This document shows positions 52,820 to 61,283 of a stretch of 64,000 nucleotides of DNA, piece by piece. Both the position numbers and the translations under genes were made by a program. Under the pieces are notes generated by a model. That model ran no database searches. It was not told where the DNA came from and saw nothing but the letters and a program-made list of their open reading frames with translations. The stretch spans positions 558,001 through 622,000 of the forward strand of contig NZ_VNHY01000002.1 of assembly GCF_008124865.1 (NCBI RefSeq), given 5' to 3'. Numbering within the stretch: position 1 is the first letter of the stretch; the number at the start of each line of letters is the position of its first letter. Source of the stretch: Fodinibius salinus. Its GTDB lineage: Bacteria; Bacteroidota; Rhodothermia; Balneolales; Balneolaceae.

Positions 52820-55468
52820 TTAGCTGTCTATTTGTACAGCAAATTCGATAGTAAACGATTCTCCGGGCGCAAGACTGCCAACGCTTACCTCAATTGGCCC
52901 AGTATTTCCATCACCGGGTTCGTTATCGACAGATGGTGATACGCTACCACTGCTAGCTGATACTGTTCCATCTTGGGTAGTATAGCTGGGAATGTTATCG
53001 GTTACATTAACAGTGTTTACCGGTGCAGAACCTTGGTTGGTAACCACAATCTGGTATTCAATTACTTCACCGGGATCGGCATTTAAGTTTGCTGTGCCGT
53101 ATGGGTTACCGGATCCTTGAATACGCTGTGATTTATTGATAGCAAGATCACCGGCCTGTATAGTGGTGACATCATTGACAGAAACATTCAGTGTTCCGGT
53201 TCCTGTGCCGCCAACCGATTGACCTGAACCGTCATCTGAAGTACTAAGCGTCGTAGTGTTGGATGTACCATCGGCTACGTTTGCACCAGGCTGAACCTGT
53301 ACAATCAGCTGTATCTGGTCTCCATTTTGCAGGGCTCCTACACCACTTGGCAGAACTGCCGCACCGTTGCTGGCAGTTGTAACTTGTGGGTCGCCACTGT
53401 TGATAGTGCCACTACCATCGGCATCGTAAAATACCTTTGTAGGGAAACCGCTTGTCTCAGAGTTTGACAGATCCAGCTGTAGTGTTGAGTTCGTTCCATC
53501 ATTTTCTACAACATTACCAGTGTTGGTAAGTGTATGAGTGTATGTAATGGAACCACCTGCGCTTACAGTACCGGTTTGGTCACTAACGAGTGTTAGGCTT
53601 CGCACGGCATTTACATCAACCGCGTCGTGTTTAACATCAGATGCGCCTGAAGATGATTGTGCCTGGAAGTAGATGCTTTGCGGAGCACTGTAGTCAGCAC
53701 CAGCAGGTACTGTTACAACAGCTGTAACTTCCATGTTGCTACCCGATGCAATAGATCCGGTACTGGTAATGGGATTTCCGCCAGAATCTTGGAATTCTAC
53801 CGACCATCCGGCAGGTAGCGTGATAGAACCGAAAGTATTATCGGTACTGGCAGCAAGATTGTAAGTATCAGCTACTGAACTGGTATTGTTAATAAACAGT
53901 GTAAAGCTTGTTGTAGTACCAGGGTTCGTAGTGTTGGTTGTAACAGGACTATTTTCACCGGTCGGGTTAATGCCTTCGCCGGGAGCACTTCCATTTACTG
54001 CCTGATTGTTCGTTACATCAACCGTGTTTGCAGTAATGTCTGTTATTTGATCGGTTACTTGTACCGACGTTGAAGGATCGTTCACAGAAGTAGCCGTCTT
54101 GGTAAGGTTGTAGGGTCCCGCTCCTGAAGCCCCAGATGGGAGCTGCACGTGTACAATTACCTGAACTTCACTTCCCGGGCTTACCGGACCGGTATCAGGG
54201 GTGGAATCGCCATTGGTATCACCCAGTAGTCCGGCTTTGTTTCCGCTGCCGTCAGACGCATACAGTTGAAATGACGTTCCGGAAGGATAATTCGCCGTAT
54301 TTGATAACACAATGTTATACGTATCTGCAGAACTGCCGTTATTCTTAAAAGTGTTCACAAACTCAACGGCTGAACCTTGCGCAACCGGTCCTTTTGATAC
54401 CGTAGAAGTTCCAGCGTCAGTTACGGAGTAATCTTCATTAACGGTGAAGTTAGCTGGAGCAGTGGTTTGTGATGTGGACAAGTCATCATGGTTCAATTCT
54501 CCAGTATTACTGATTGTTTGTCCTTCAGTACCGGTAGCAACCTGTACATCAAAAGTTATGCTGCCGCTTTGTCCGGGGCTAAAGGTACCAACGTCAACAG
54601 TAATTAAACCGTCGCCGCCATTGCCCGAGCCATCATAAGTAAAGCTGTCGCCGTCATTGCCATCAGTAACTCCGGAAGAATTTACCTGCGCAGAACCAGA
54701 AACGTAGTCAAAGCCGGCAGGCAGAGGATCACTGATCGTTAGGTTTGTCGCATCAGAAGTACCAGTATTGTTATAGTTTAACGTTACTGTAACTTGATTT
54801 CCGACATCACCGCTATTTGTATCCAGCGATTTGTTAAGCGTTACTACAGCATTTTCAGATACCGTTGCTGTATTTTGTACAGTAGTACTCACATTGCCAT
54901 CGAACTGGCTTGTTGCTGTAACGTCAACCGTTTCTGACTGTCCATCTGTAGCACCAGTGGGCACATCTGCTCTAACAACAACCGTATAAGTATTGCCTGC
55001 TGCTATACTGATCGTAGATGTGATTGGTGAATTGAGGTCGTCAGCTGAGCCATCCTGGTTGGCATCTTCAAATATCTGAATATTTGTGAAACTAAAATTA
55101 TTCGAAGATGCAATAGTGGAAAGATCAAAGGTATCTGATCCATTACCATTATTTGTTATGGTATGTTGGAATACAGCGGTTCCACCGGGGCTTACCGTTT
55201 GGGTAATGCCTGATGAAACAGTAACAGCCGCTACTTGCTGTACCGTTGTTTCCACACTGTTAGAGGTAACCGTTTGTGTATTACCGTTGTTATCTACATA
55301 CGTAGCAGAAGCTTGGTTCCCAATGGTTGTACCGGCTGCGGGATCACCACTTTGAGCCATAGACACGCTAGGTGTCAAGCTCATGGCAATTCCCACCACC
55401 ATACAAACCGCGAAAAAACCAACCATTTTACTACGCAACTTTTGAGCTGAATAAAGTTGAGTATTCAT
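52820..55468 (-). CDS. Secreted tandem DUF11-repeat protein
   Basis: An 882-residue exported protein (signal peptide to about 39, ending SMAQ) made almost wholly of DUF11/NEW3-like beta-sandwich repeats. Examples are TVSSGITQTVSPGGTAVFQHTITNNGNGSDTF (given in part: GGTAVFQHTITNNGNG), VTLNKSLDTNSGDVGNQV and LAINKSQRIQGSGNPYG as repeat starts, and PGQSGSITFDVQVATG and PGESFTIEFAVQIDS as repeat ends. About six repeats fill the protein and the last ends exactly at the C-terminus. Very few Cys and Lys, many Thr, Ser, Asn, Gly. No membrane anchor, barrel or sorting signal is visible, so it would have to be held by the other operon products. Confidence 0.88.
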   Translation of the reverse strand: MNTQLYSAQKLRSKMVGFFAVCMVVGIAMSLTPSVSMAQSGDPAAGTTIGNQASATYVDNNGNTQTVTSNSVETTVQQVAAVTVSSGITQTVSPGGTAVFQHTITNNGNGSDTFDLSTIASSNNFSFTNIQIFEDANQDGSADDLNSPITSTISIAAGNTYTVVVRADVPTGATDGQSETVDVTATSQFDGNVSTTVQNTATVSENAVVTLNKSLDTNSGDVGNQVTVTLNYNNTGTSDATNLTISDPLPAGFDYVSGSAQVNSSGVTDGNDGDSFTYDGSGNGGDGLITVDVGTFSPGQSGSITFDVQVATGTEGQTISNTGELNHDDLSTSQTTAPANFTVNEDYSVTDAGTSTVSKGPVAQGSAVEFVNTFKNNGSSADTYNIVLSNTANYPSGTSFQLYASDGSGNKAGLLGDTNGDSTPDTGPVSPGSEVQVIVHVQLPSGASGAGPYNLTKTATSVNDPSTSVQVTDQITDITANTVDVTNNQAVNGSAPGEGINPTGENSPVTTNTTNPGTTTSFTLFINNTSSVADTYNLAASTDNTFGSITLPAGWSVEFQDSGGNPITSTGSIASGSNMEVTAVVTVPAGADYSAPQSIYFQAQSSSGASDVKHDAVDVNAVRSLTLVSDQTGTVSAGGSITYTHTLTNTGNVVENDGTNSTLQLDLSNSETSGFPTKVFYDADGSGTINSGDPQVTTASNGAAVLPSGVGALQNGDQIQLIVQVQPGANVADGTSNTTTLSTSDDGSGQSVGGTGTGTLNVSVNDVTTIQAGDLAINKSQRIQGSGNPYGTANLNADPGEVIEYQIVVTNQGSAPVNTVNVTDNIPSYTTQDGTVSASSGSVSPSVDNEPGDGNTGPIEVSVGSLAPGESFTIEFAVQIDS

Positions 55469-55598
55469 ATAGTTATTTTGTATTAGTGATTGTTATTTAT
55501 TGAATTCTGAGATAGGGCCTTCTAAACGCACTCCTAAATGCTGAAACTGAAAGCCGCTAAACCTTAAAGAGTCGTGCTTGTTATAGTTGTGATTTATA

Positions 55599-56108
55599 TT
55601 AGTTTATATCGTTTACTTGTACCCGTGCACGTAATGTCACTGATCCCTGAGCCTCCAGAGATTCAACGGCCCATCGTAGTCGTCGATATTCACTGGCAGG
55701 AACCTCCTGCTCTACTACTTCGCCATTTTTCTGTGTTACTTCCCTGGTTATGGGTAGTTTTTGAAAGTTATTACCAGTTGAAGAAAGGCTTGCCGCATTT
55801 AATGCAGGTTCGGCAGTATCACTAAGATATTGCACGCCTGCAGGAATGGGCAGGGTAGGTACCAAGTTTGAAATACTATTTTCTGTGTTATTCGTATAGG
55901 TCAGCCGATATTCAATAGTATCGCCGGGCTGTATTTCGGATACTTCAACAGCCGTTTCGTTACCGGCACCATCTGTTGAAATTTTATATGTTTTTAATTC
56001 TGAAGTCAGATCTTCGTTGCCCTGGGCTTGTGTTACAAGTACTTGGGCAAAAAGAAAAAGAAACAGAACAAAGCTAGTTCTGATATTCATAATCAAGTTG
56101 TATTTCAT
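55599..56108 (-). CDS. Small secreted single DUF11-like protein, first gene of the surface operon
   Basis: A 169-residue exported protein: signal peptide (about 1-28, ending VTQAQG; a second Met at residue 7 is an alternative start) followed by one DUF11-like domain (EIQPGDTIEYRLTYTNNTENSISNLVPTLPIPAGVQYL, quoted short: GDTIEYRLTYTNNTENSI) and a final strand GSVTLRARVQVNDIN at the C-terminus. It is the size expected for an adaptor, chaperone-like or capping subunit that presents one copy of the fold used by the larger proteins. It opens the operon; 130 bases separate it from the 882-residue gene. Confidence 0.82.
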   Translation of the reverse strand: MKYNLIMNIRTSFVLFLFLFAQVLVTQAQGNEDLTSELKTYKISTDGAGNETAVEVSEIQPGDTIEYRLTYTNNTENSISNLVPTLPIPAGVQYLSDTAEPALNAASLSSTGNNFQKLPITREVTQKNGEVVEQEVPASEYRRLRWAVESLEAQGSVTLRARVQVNDIN

Positions 56109-56507
56109 TATTTGTTAACTAATCCGAAGCTAAATGCTCTTCAAAATATAGAATAGAGTAAGAGGATTCTTTTTTTTAGGCCTTCATGAAGGAATCCTAA
56201 CCTTTATTAGGGGCTATTAATGAAGATTAAAACTTTCCAATATTAAGAAATGTCAATCCTCTAAGTCACTGTAATGCAATGGGTTAAAATATTTTACATT
56301 CCATGTACAAATTTAATATTCCATATTTTCAGCTGCCTTAATTAAATGGCCCGTAATTATTTTGATGAACGAGAAAAAAATTGTGCGAAATTTGATTTTT
56401 CGACAATTGGCTCTAGACCAGTTGGTAATCAATGGTAGGTCAAAAAAGTTTTTGCTATGTTAATATGGAACTGTCTGCTATAATATTAATTCATAAGTTG
56501 TGTCTTT
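56109..56507. promoter_or_regulatory. Divergent control region of the surface operon and the nitroreductase gene
   Basis: About 400 AT-rich bases without a gene. AGGATTC (56163-56169) and GAATCCT (56192-56198) form an inverted repeat enclosing the perfect palindrome CCTTCATGAAGG (56181-56192), 55 to 90 bases before the operon start. A TAAATTTG on the minus strand (56315-56308) matches the TAnnTTTG -7 consensus, but no good -33 element is seen. The hairpin would lie in the 5' leader if that promoter is used. Confidence 0.45.
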
Positions 56508-57176
56508 ATGTCCCGCAGCAATTTCATCCCCCATACCGATTACAAAAGATATCCTGTAAAAGAAATGCGGCAGCGTGCCCGGTCATTTTATAACGAGATG
56601 CAACGACGGCGTACGGTTCGCGATTTTTCTGATGAAGATGTGCCTCGGGAAATTATTGAAGATTGTCTGCGAACGGCGGGTACTGCACCCAACGGGGCTA
56701 ATAAACAGCCATGGCATTTTTCAGTTGTTAGTGATCCCGAAGTACAAAAAGAAATCCGAGAGGCAGCCGAAGAAGAGGAACGAGAGTTTTATGAAAATCG
56801 TGCTACTGATGAATGGTTGGAAGCATTGGCACACCTCGGCACGGATGCCAATAAGCCTTTTCTTGAAGATGCTCCTTATCTTATCGCCATTTTTTCTAAA
56901 AGTTATGGACTCAAAGATGACGGAGAGAAAGAGACGTTTTACTATGTGAAAGAATCGGTCGGTATTGCTACCGGCATGTTGATTACAGCAATCCACAATG
57001 CGGGATTGGCATCGCTGACCCACACGCCCAGCCCCATGGGGTTCTTAAATGATATTTTGGAGCGACCCAAAAATGAACGTGCCTTTTTACTGTTGGTGGT
57101 GGGTTATCCCAAAGACGATGTAAGCGTACCGGATATTACTAAAAAGCCGCTGGACGAGATTGCAAGCTTTGTTTAA
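56508..57176 (+). CDS. Nitroreductase-family flavoprotein, iodotyrosine deiodinase-like
   Basis: A 222-residue FMN enzyme of the nitroreductase fold, closest in pattern to iodotyrosine deiodinases. FMN-binding segments are [14 protein letters not shown] (33-46) and [17 protein letters not shown] (55-71). The lid that in human IYD holds the zwitterion of the amino-acid substrate (Glu157, Tyr161, Lys182) is matched by Glu91, Tyr95 and Lys116 with the same 21-residue Tyr-Lys spacing. The C-terminal [21 protein letters not shown] also follows the family. Bacterial IYD homologues dehalogenate halotyrosines; the natural substrate here is unknown. Its stop abuts the stop of convergent tyrA with no gap. 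Confidence 0.9.
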   Translation: MSRSNFIPHTDYKRYPVKEMRQRARSFYNEMQRRRTVRDFSDEDVPREIIEDCLRTAGTAPNGANKQPWHFSVVSDPEVQKEIREAAEEEEREFYENRATDEWLEALAHLGTDANKPFLEDAPYLIAIFSKSYGLKDDGEKETFYYVKESVGIATGMLITAIHNAGLASLTHTPSPMGFLNDILERPKNERAFLLLVVGYPKDDVSVPDITKKPLDEIASFV

Positions 57177-58310
57177 TCAGGCAAAACGATCGGCCAGCCG
57201 GTTAATCAGATATCCGCTTTCTTCGAGGGCCTGGCTGGCAAACTTGCCAAAGAAATCAGTTACGGACTCAAACTCTTTGACAAAACCCTCTTTGTCATCA
57301 TTCTTAACCATCTGAGCAAGTTTGTCATTATGTTCAATAAATTTGAGTAGCAGTTCACGCCGTTCTTCATTGGCAAAAACGATATCCGCATATAGTTCAG
57401 CGCTTTGAGCAAAAATACGTCCTGTCATCATCAGCTCGGCACGGTAGATGGGCGAAGAATAGTCAAGGATATCTTGCGGTTTCAGATCGTAGGTCTTCAT
57501 AAATGAGCCGTGTAGCAGCGCTACAAAGTGGCGCAGTCCCTGCACCATGTGCATTACATGGTCATGTTTTTCGGCATCAGCTTCAACTACGCGCATGCCC
57601 CACAATTTTGACTGTTGGATAACCCACTCTGATGTATTCGTGTCTCGCGCAGTACAAACTACCATCAACTGTTTAGACAGATTGTCAACATCGGGACCAT
57701 GCATGGGGTGGAGGCCCAAAATTGGTCCGTCGTGAGCTTCTTTCATCGTTTTGATGGGGTCGGTTTTATTGCTTGTAAAATCAGCAAGGATGGTATCAGG
57801 CTTAAGCTTGGGTGCCAGCCGCTTGATGACATCTTCAGTAACATTGATCGGTACGGCAACAATGGCCAGATCAATGTTTGGGGCCATTTCTTCGAGCTCA
57901 TGCCAATTATGTTTGTCAATTTGATAAAGCTTGTGTCCCGTCTGCCTGATGATGCGGGAATACAGTTGCCCCATGCCACCCTTAGCGCCAACAATTAAAA
58001 TGTGCTTAGGTTCTTCAGTAGCACGTGGAAATTCATTAGAGGATTGGCTGGCTCGGGATGAGGCCATAATCATCCGCAAAAAGTCTTCGGCCCAGTCGGG
58101 ATCGAGATTGCGGTTGGCGGCCATCTTCCGGAACTTCTTAGTTTTTTCATCTTCACGCTTGGGTGCAAAAATGGGGAGCTGGTTTTTAACCTTTTTGTCT
58201 ATAACTTCGTGCACAATTTCCCGTCGTTCGGCAAGGAGATCAAGGAGCTGGCTATCAATTTCATCAATGCGATCACGTTGGGGACCGAGTTTCTTTTCTT
58301 TAGGGGTCAT
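57177..58310 (-). CDS. tyrA: Bifunctional chorismate mutase/prephenate dehydrogenase
   Basis: A 377-residue fusion enzyme of tyrosine synthesis. Residues 1-95 are an AroQ-type chorismate mutase (RIDEIDSQLLDLLAERREIVHEV, quoted short: DEIDSQLLDLLAERREIV). From about 100 on is an NAD-dependent prephenate dehydrogenase with ILIVGAKGGMGQLYSRI as nucleotide-binding loop, GLHPMHGPDVDNLSKQ near 195 and the QGLRHFVALLHGSFM helix near 255. Order and size match the T-protein of enteric bacteria (373 residues) and differ from the separate genes common in many phyla. It is preceded by a TAAATTTG -7 candidate at 58387-58380 (minus strand). Confidence 0.94.
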   Translation of the reverse strand: MTPKEKKLGPQRDRIDEIDSQLLDLLAERREIVHEVIDKKVKNQLPIFAPKREDEKTKKFRKMAANRNLDPDWAEDFLRMIMASSRASQSSNEFPRATEEPKHILIVGAKGGMGQLYSRIIRQTGHKLYQIDKHNWHELEEMAPNIDLAIVAVPINVTEDVIKRLAPKLKPDTILADFTSNKTDPIKTMKEAHDGPILGLHPMHGPDVDNLSKQLMVVCTARDTNTSEWVIQQSKLWGMRVVEADAEKHDHVMHMVQGLRHFVALLHGSFMKTYDLKPQDILDYSSPIYRAELMMTGRIFAQSAELYADIVFANEERRELLLKFIEHNDKLAQMVKNDDKEGFVKEFESVTDFFGKFASQALEESGYLINRLADRFA

Positions 58311-58618
58311 ATTTTCTTTTAATCTAAAAACTAGGTGTTATGCTGATTATAGCATTAGCAACGAAAGCTGCCTAAAATACAAATTTATCTATCGCGAAAT
58401 AAATGTACCGATAGATTAAAAAGATAGGGAGTCAAAAATTAAATAGAAGCTTTGCTGTTAATTCCCCGAAAAATATGGGATTTTAAGAGAATGATTCAGC
58501 GCTGTTTTCGTTTTATTAAAATGTAAATATCAATTGATTAGAACCCCGGGCTTGTACAGAAAGTTATTTGTTTGGCATCTTTGAAAATCCGAGGGTTTAA
58601 AAGTTAAATAAGTATCAC
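58311..58618. other. Divergent intergenic region between tyrA and uvrB
   Basis: About 308 AT-rich bases without a gene, carrying the promoters of both neighbours. A minus-strand TAAATTTG at 58387-58380 is a candidate -7 element for tyrA. A short hairpin ATGCT...AGCAT lies near 58340-58355. I saw no recognisable LexA box before uvrB. Confidence 0.5.
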
Positions 58619-60667
58619 ATGTCCCATTTTGATTTACAATCTCCCTGGCCGCCGGCGGGTGATCAGCCGGAAGCCATTGAAGAATTAGTAGAAGGCATCG
58701 AAAATGGAGATAAGTATCAGACGTTGCTGGGAATTACCGGTTCGGGAAAGACGCGAACGGTATCAGGTGTTATCGATGAGGTTGAGAAACCGACGTTGGT
58801 AATGAGCCACAACAAAACGCTGGCTGCACAGTTATACCGCGAGCTCAGCGACTTTTTCCCTGACAACAAGGTAGAGTTTTTTATCTCCTATTATGATTAC
58901 TATCAGCCCGAGGCTTATCTCTCATCTCAGGATAAATACATTGAAAAGGATTTGTCGATCAATGATGAGATTCAGCGCCTGCGCCTGCGGGCGACGAGCT
59001 CGCTGCTTTCCGGTCGACGTGATGTGATTATCGTTTCATCGGTAAGTTGTATTTACGGTATTGGGTCGCCTTCGGAGTACCAGAAGTTGATTATTAACCT
59101 TGAACAGGGCATGACCATTTCCCGAAATAAGTTACTCTATGATCTTGTAGATTTGCACTATACGCGCAACGATCGGGAATTCAGTCGCGGCACCTTTCGC
59201 GTGCGCGGTGATGTAGTGGATTTGTATCCCGCTTATGCCGAAGATGGCCTTCGTATTTCTTTTTGGGGGGATGAAATCGAAAAGATGGAGATTTTTGATA
59301 CCGATTCAGGGGAAGTTTTAGATACCGTGCAAGAGTTTCGAATCTATCCTGCGTCGCATTATGTGACTACCGAAGATCGGCTTAATAAAGCTATAGATCA
59401 GATTCGCGATGAGCTGAACCAGCGCGTGGGTACGCTCAATGATGAAGGTAAATACTTAGAGGCCAAGAGGCTGGAGCAGCGTACGCTCTTTGATATTGAG
59501 ATGATGCAGGAGATTGGTTACTGTTCAGGCATTGAAAACTATTCGCGCTATTTAAGTAACCGTAAGCCGGGCGAACGTCCGTACTGCCTATTTGATTACT
59601 TTCCGGATGACTTTCTGCTGGTGGTAGATGAGAGCCACCAGACGGTACCCCAGATTTCGGCTATGTATGGTGGTGACCGGTCCCGAAAGACAGAGCTGGT
59701 GGAAAATGGATTTCGCCTGCCTTCGGCCATGGATAATCGTCCACTTACCTTCGAAGAATGGGAGGGACTGGTCAACCAGGCTATTTTTGTAAGTGCTACC
59801 CCCAGTGATTATGAGCTCGAGAAAAGCGGCGGCGCTTTTGTGGAACAAATTGTACGCCCCACCGGACTTATGGAACCCGAAATTGAAGTACGTCCCGTTG
59901 AGAATCAGATTGATGATCTGCTCGAAGAAATTCAAAAGCGGATAGCCAATGGAGATCGGGTATTATGTATTACCCTCACCAAACGACTGAGCGAAGAGCT
60001 GAGCGAATATCTCAAAAGCGTGGGCATTTCGGCAGCTTATATGCACAGCGAGCTGAATGCTATGGAGCGTGTAGAGGTACTCTTTAAATTCCGCCGCGGT
60101 GACTTTGATGTCCTTGTAGGTATCAATCTGCTGCGGGAGGGTATCGACATTCCCGAACTTAGCCTTGTGGCCATATTAGATGCAGACAAAGAAGGATTCC
60201 TTCGGTCGGAGACTTCGCTTTTCCAAATAGTGGGCCGCGCAGCGCGGAATGTAGAAGGCAAAGCTATTTTGTACGGCGATAAAATTACCGACAGTATGCA
60301 AACAGTTATTGATGAGACCAAACGGCGGCGCAAAATACAGAAAGAATTTAACGAAGAACATGGCATAACACCCGAGACTATTGAAAAAGAGCTGAAGCCG
60401 CTGGTGGATCCCGCGTTGATTTCTAACGAGAACTTCGACTTGGAAGGGGATAGTGAAGACGAGGAAGAAGCTCTTGAGGTGGTAAAAGTGGCCGATGAAG
60501 GTATTAAGTACAAGGCAAATCCAGCGATGAAAGAGGTAACTTTTGATAATAAAGAGGAGTTTCTGGAATACCTACAGGATTCGATGCATAACGCTGCACA
60601 GAATATGGAGTTTGAAGAAGCGGCGCGCATCCGTGACCAGATCGAACAATTAGAAGAAGAACTGTAA
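58619..60667 (+). CDS. uvrB: Excinuclease ABC subunit UvrB
   Basis: UvrB, the damage-verifying helicase-like core of nucleotide excision repair, loaded by UvrA and joined by UvrC. The 682-residue protein shows the N-terminal PAGDQPEAIEELVEGIENG, Walker A LGITGSGKTRT near 37-47, the beta-hairpin region YYDYYQPEAYLSS near 92-104, DESHQTVPQISAMYGGDRSRK near 338 (quoted short: DESHQTVPQISAMYGGDR), helicase motif VGINLLREGIDIPE and QIVGRAARN. A C-terminal UVR domain (FEEAARIRDQIEQLEEEL) binds UvrC. Length and motifs are canonical. Confidence 0.98.
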   Translation: MSHFDLQSPWPPAGDQPEAIEELVEGIENGDKYQTLLGITGSGKTRTVSGVIDEVEKPTLVMSHNKTLAAQLYRELSDFFPDNKVEFFISYYDYYQPEAYLSSQDKYIEKDLSINDEIQRLRLRATSSLLSGRRDVIIVSSVSCIYGIGSPSEYQKLIINLEQGMTISRNKLLYDLVDLHYTRNDREFSRGTFRVRGDVVDLYPAYAEDGLRISFWGDEIEKMEIFDTDSGEVLDTVQEFRIYPASHYVTTEDRLNKAIDQIRDELNQRVGTLNDEGKYLEAKRLEQRTLFDIEMMQEIGYCSGIENYSRYLSNRKPGERPYCLFDYFPDDFLLVVDESHQTVPQISAMYGGDRSRKTELVENGFRLPSAMDNRPLTFEEWEGLVNQAIFVSATPSDYELEKSGGAFVEQIVRPTGLMEPEIEVRPVENQIDDLLEEIQKRIANGDRVLCITLTKRLSEELSEYLKSVGISAAYMHSELNAMERVEVLFKFRRGDFDVLVGINLLREGIDIPELSLVAILDADKEGFLRSETSLFQIVGRAARNVEGKAILYGDKITDSMQTVIDETKRRRKIQKEFNEEHGITPETIEKELKPLVDPALISNENFDLEGDSEDEEEALEVVKVADEGIKYKANPAMKEVTFDNKEEFLEYLQDSMHNAAQNMEFEEAARIRDQIEQLEEEL

Positions 60668-60680
60668 CGTACCAAATAGT

Positions 60681-60713
60681 TATTGGTTATTTGGCAAGCC
60701 TGACTAACCAATA
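60681..60713. repeat. Stem-loop between uvrB and the methyltransferase gene
   Basis: TATTGGTTA (60681-60689) and TAACCAATA (60705-60713) form a perfect nine-base-pair stem with a 15-base loop. There is no T-run on either side, so it is a weak terminator at best; it may be processed RNA structure or a remnant small repeat. Confidence 0.45.
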
Positions 60714-60734
60714 GCGAATAACAAATAATAAAAG

Positions 60735-61283
60735 ATGAGCACACTAGCGTATTTAAAAAGTTTTTTTAAGGATAAAGATGTTGCCTCGGTGACGCCCACT
60801 TCTCGATTTTGCGTGCGGAGTGTATGCAGCCCAATTGATTTCACCAAAGATATTACCGTGGTGGAGTACGGTGCCGGTGCCGGCGTTTTTTCCCGGTATA
60901 TTCTACAAAATATGACAGCTGATTCTAAGCTGTTCCTCTTTGAAACCAATGAGATCCTCTTTGAGAAACTAGAGCAAATCAATGATCCGCGGGCTATTTG
61001 TTATGATGAGAGCGTAGAATTTGTGAGCAAACTGCTGCCCGATGAAACCATTGGAGAAGTTGATTTTATCATTTCCGGGATTCCTTTTTCTTTTTTGGAT
61101 GAAGATACAAAGTCATCGATCTTGAGCCAGAGTTCTCGGCTCTTGCGCGACGGCGGAAAGTTCTTGGCCTATCAGACATCAGGACACTTAAAGGAGCCGT
61201 TGCGGCAAACCTTCGGTAACGTCAAAACGGAATGGGAGTGGCGGAACATCCCTCCGATGACAGTGTATGAGGCCGAAAAATAA
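60735..61283 (+). CDS. PmtA-like SAM-dependent methyltransferase
   Basis: A 182-residue methyltransferase resembling the PmtA/phospholipid N-methyltransferase and rRNA-dimethylase-like group. VEYGAGAGVFSRYIL near 43-57 is SAM motif I, LFLFETNEILFEKL is the strand-2 acidic region, and FIISGIPFSFLDEDTK near 112 corresponds to the SG(L/I)PFSF signature of PmtA. The C-terminus ends shortly after motif VI. Lipid substrate preference cannot be read from sequence. It begins 67 bases after uvrB in the same direction. Confidence 0.83.
   Translation: MSTLAYLKSFFKDKDVASVTPTSRFCVRSVCSPIDFTKDITVVEYGAGAGVFSRYILQNMTADSKLFLFETNEILFEKLEQINDPRAICYDESVEFVSKLLPDETIGEVDFIISGIPFSFLDEDTKSSILSQSSRLLRDGGKFLAYQTSGHLKEPLRQTFGNVKTEWEWRNIPPMTVYEAEK

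Noticed and set aside
42024-55468. Tandem repeats in the surface proteins read as a CRISPR or DNA-level repeat array
   Set aside because: The repetition is at protein-domain level (DUF11, SdrD-B) with diverged DNA, not short identical repeats with spacers.
58500-58618. SOS (LexA) box before uvrB
   Set aside because: No CTGT-N8-ACAG or other recognised LexA site; the consensus for this lineage is unknown to me, so none is claimed.
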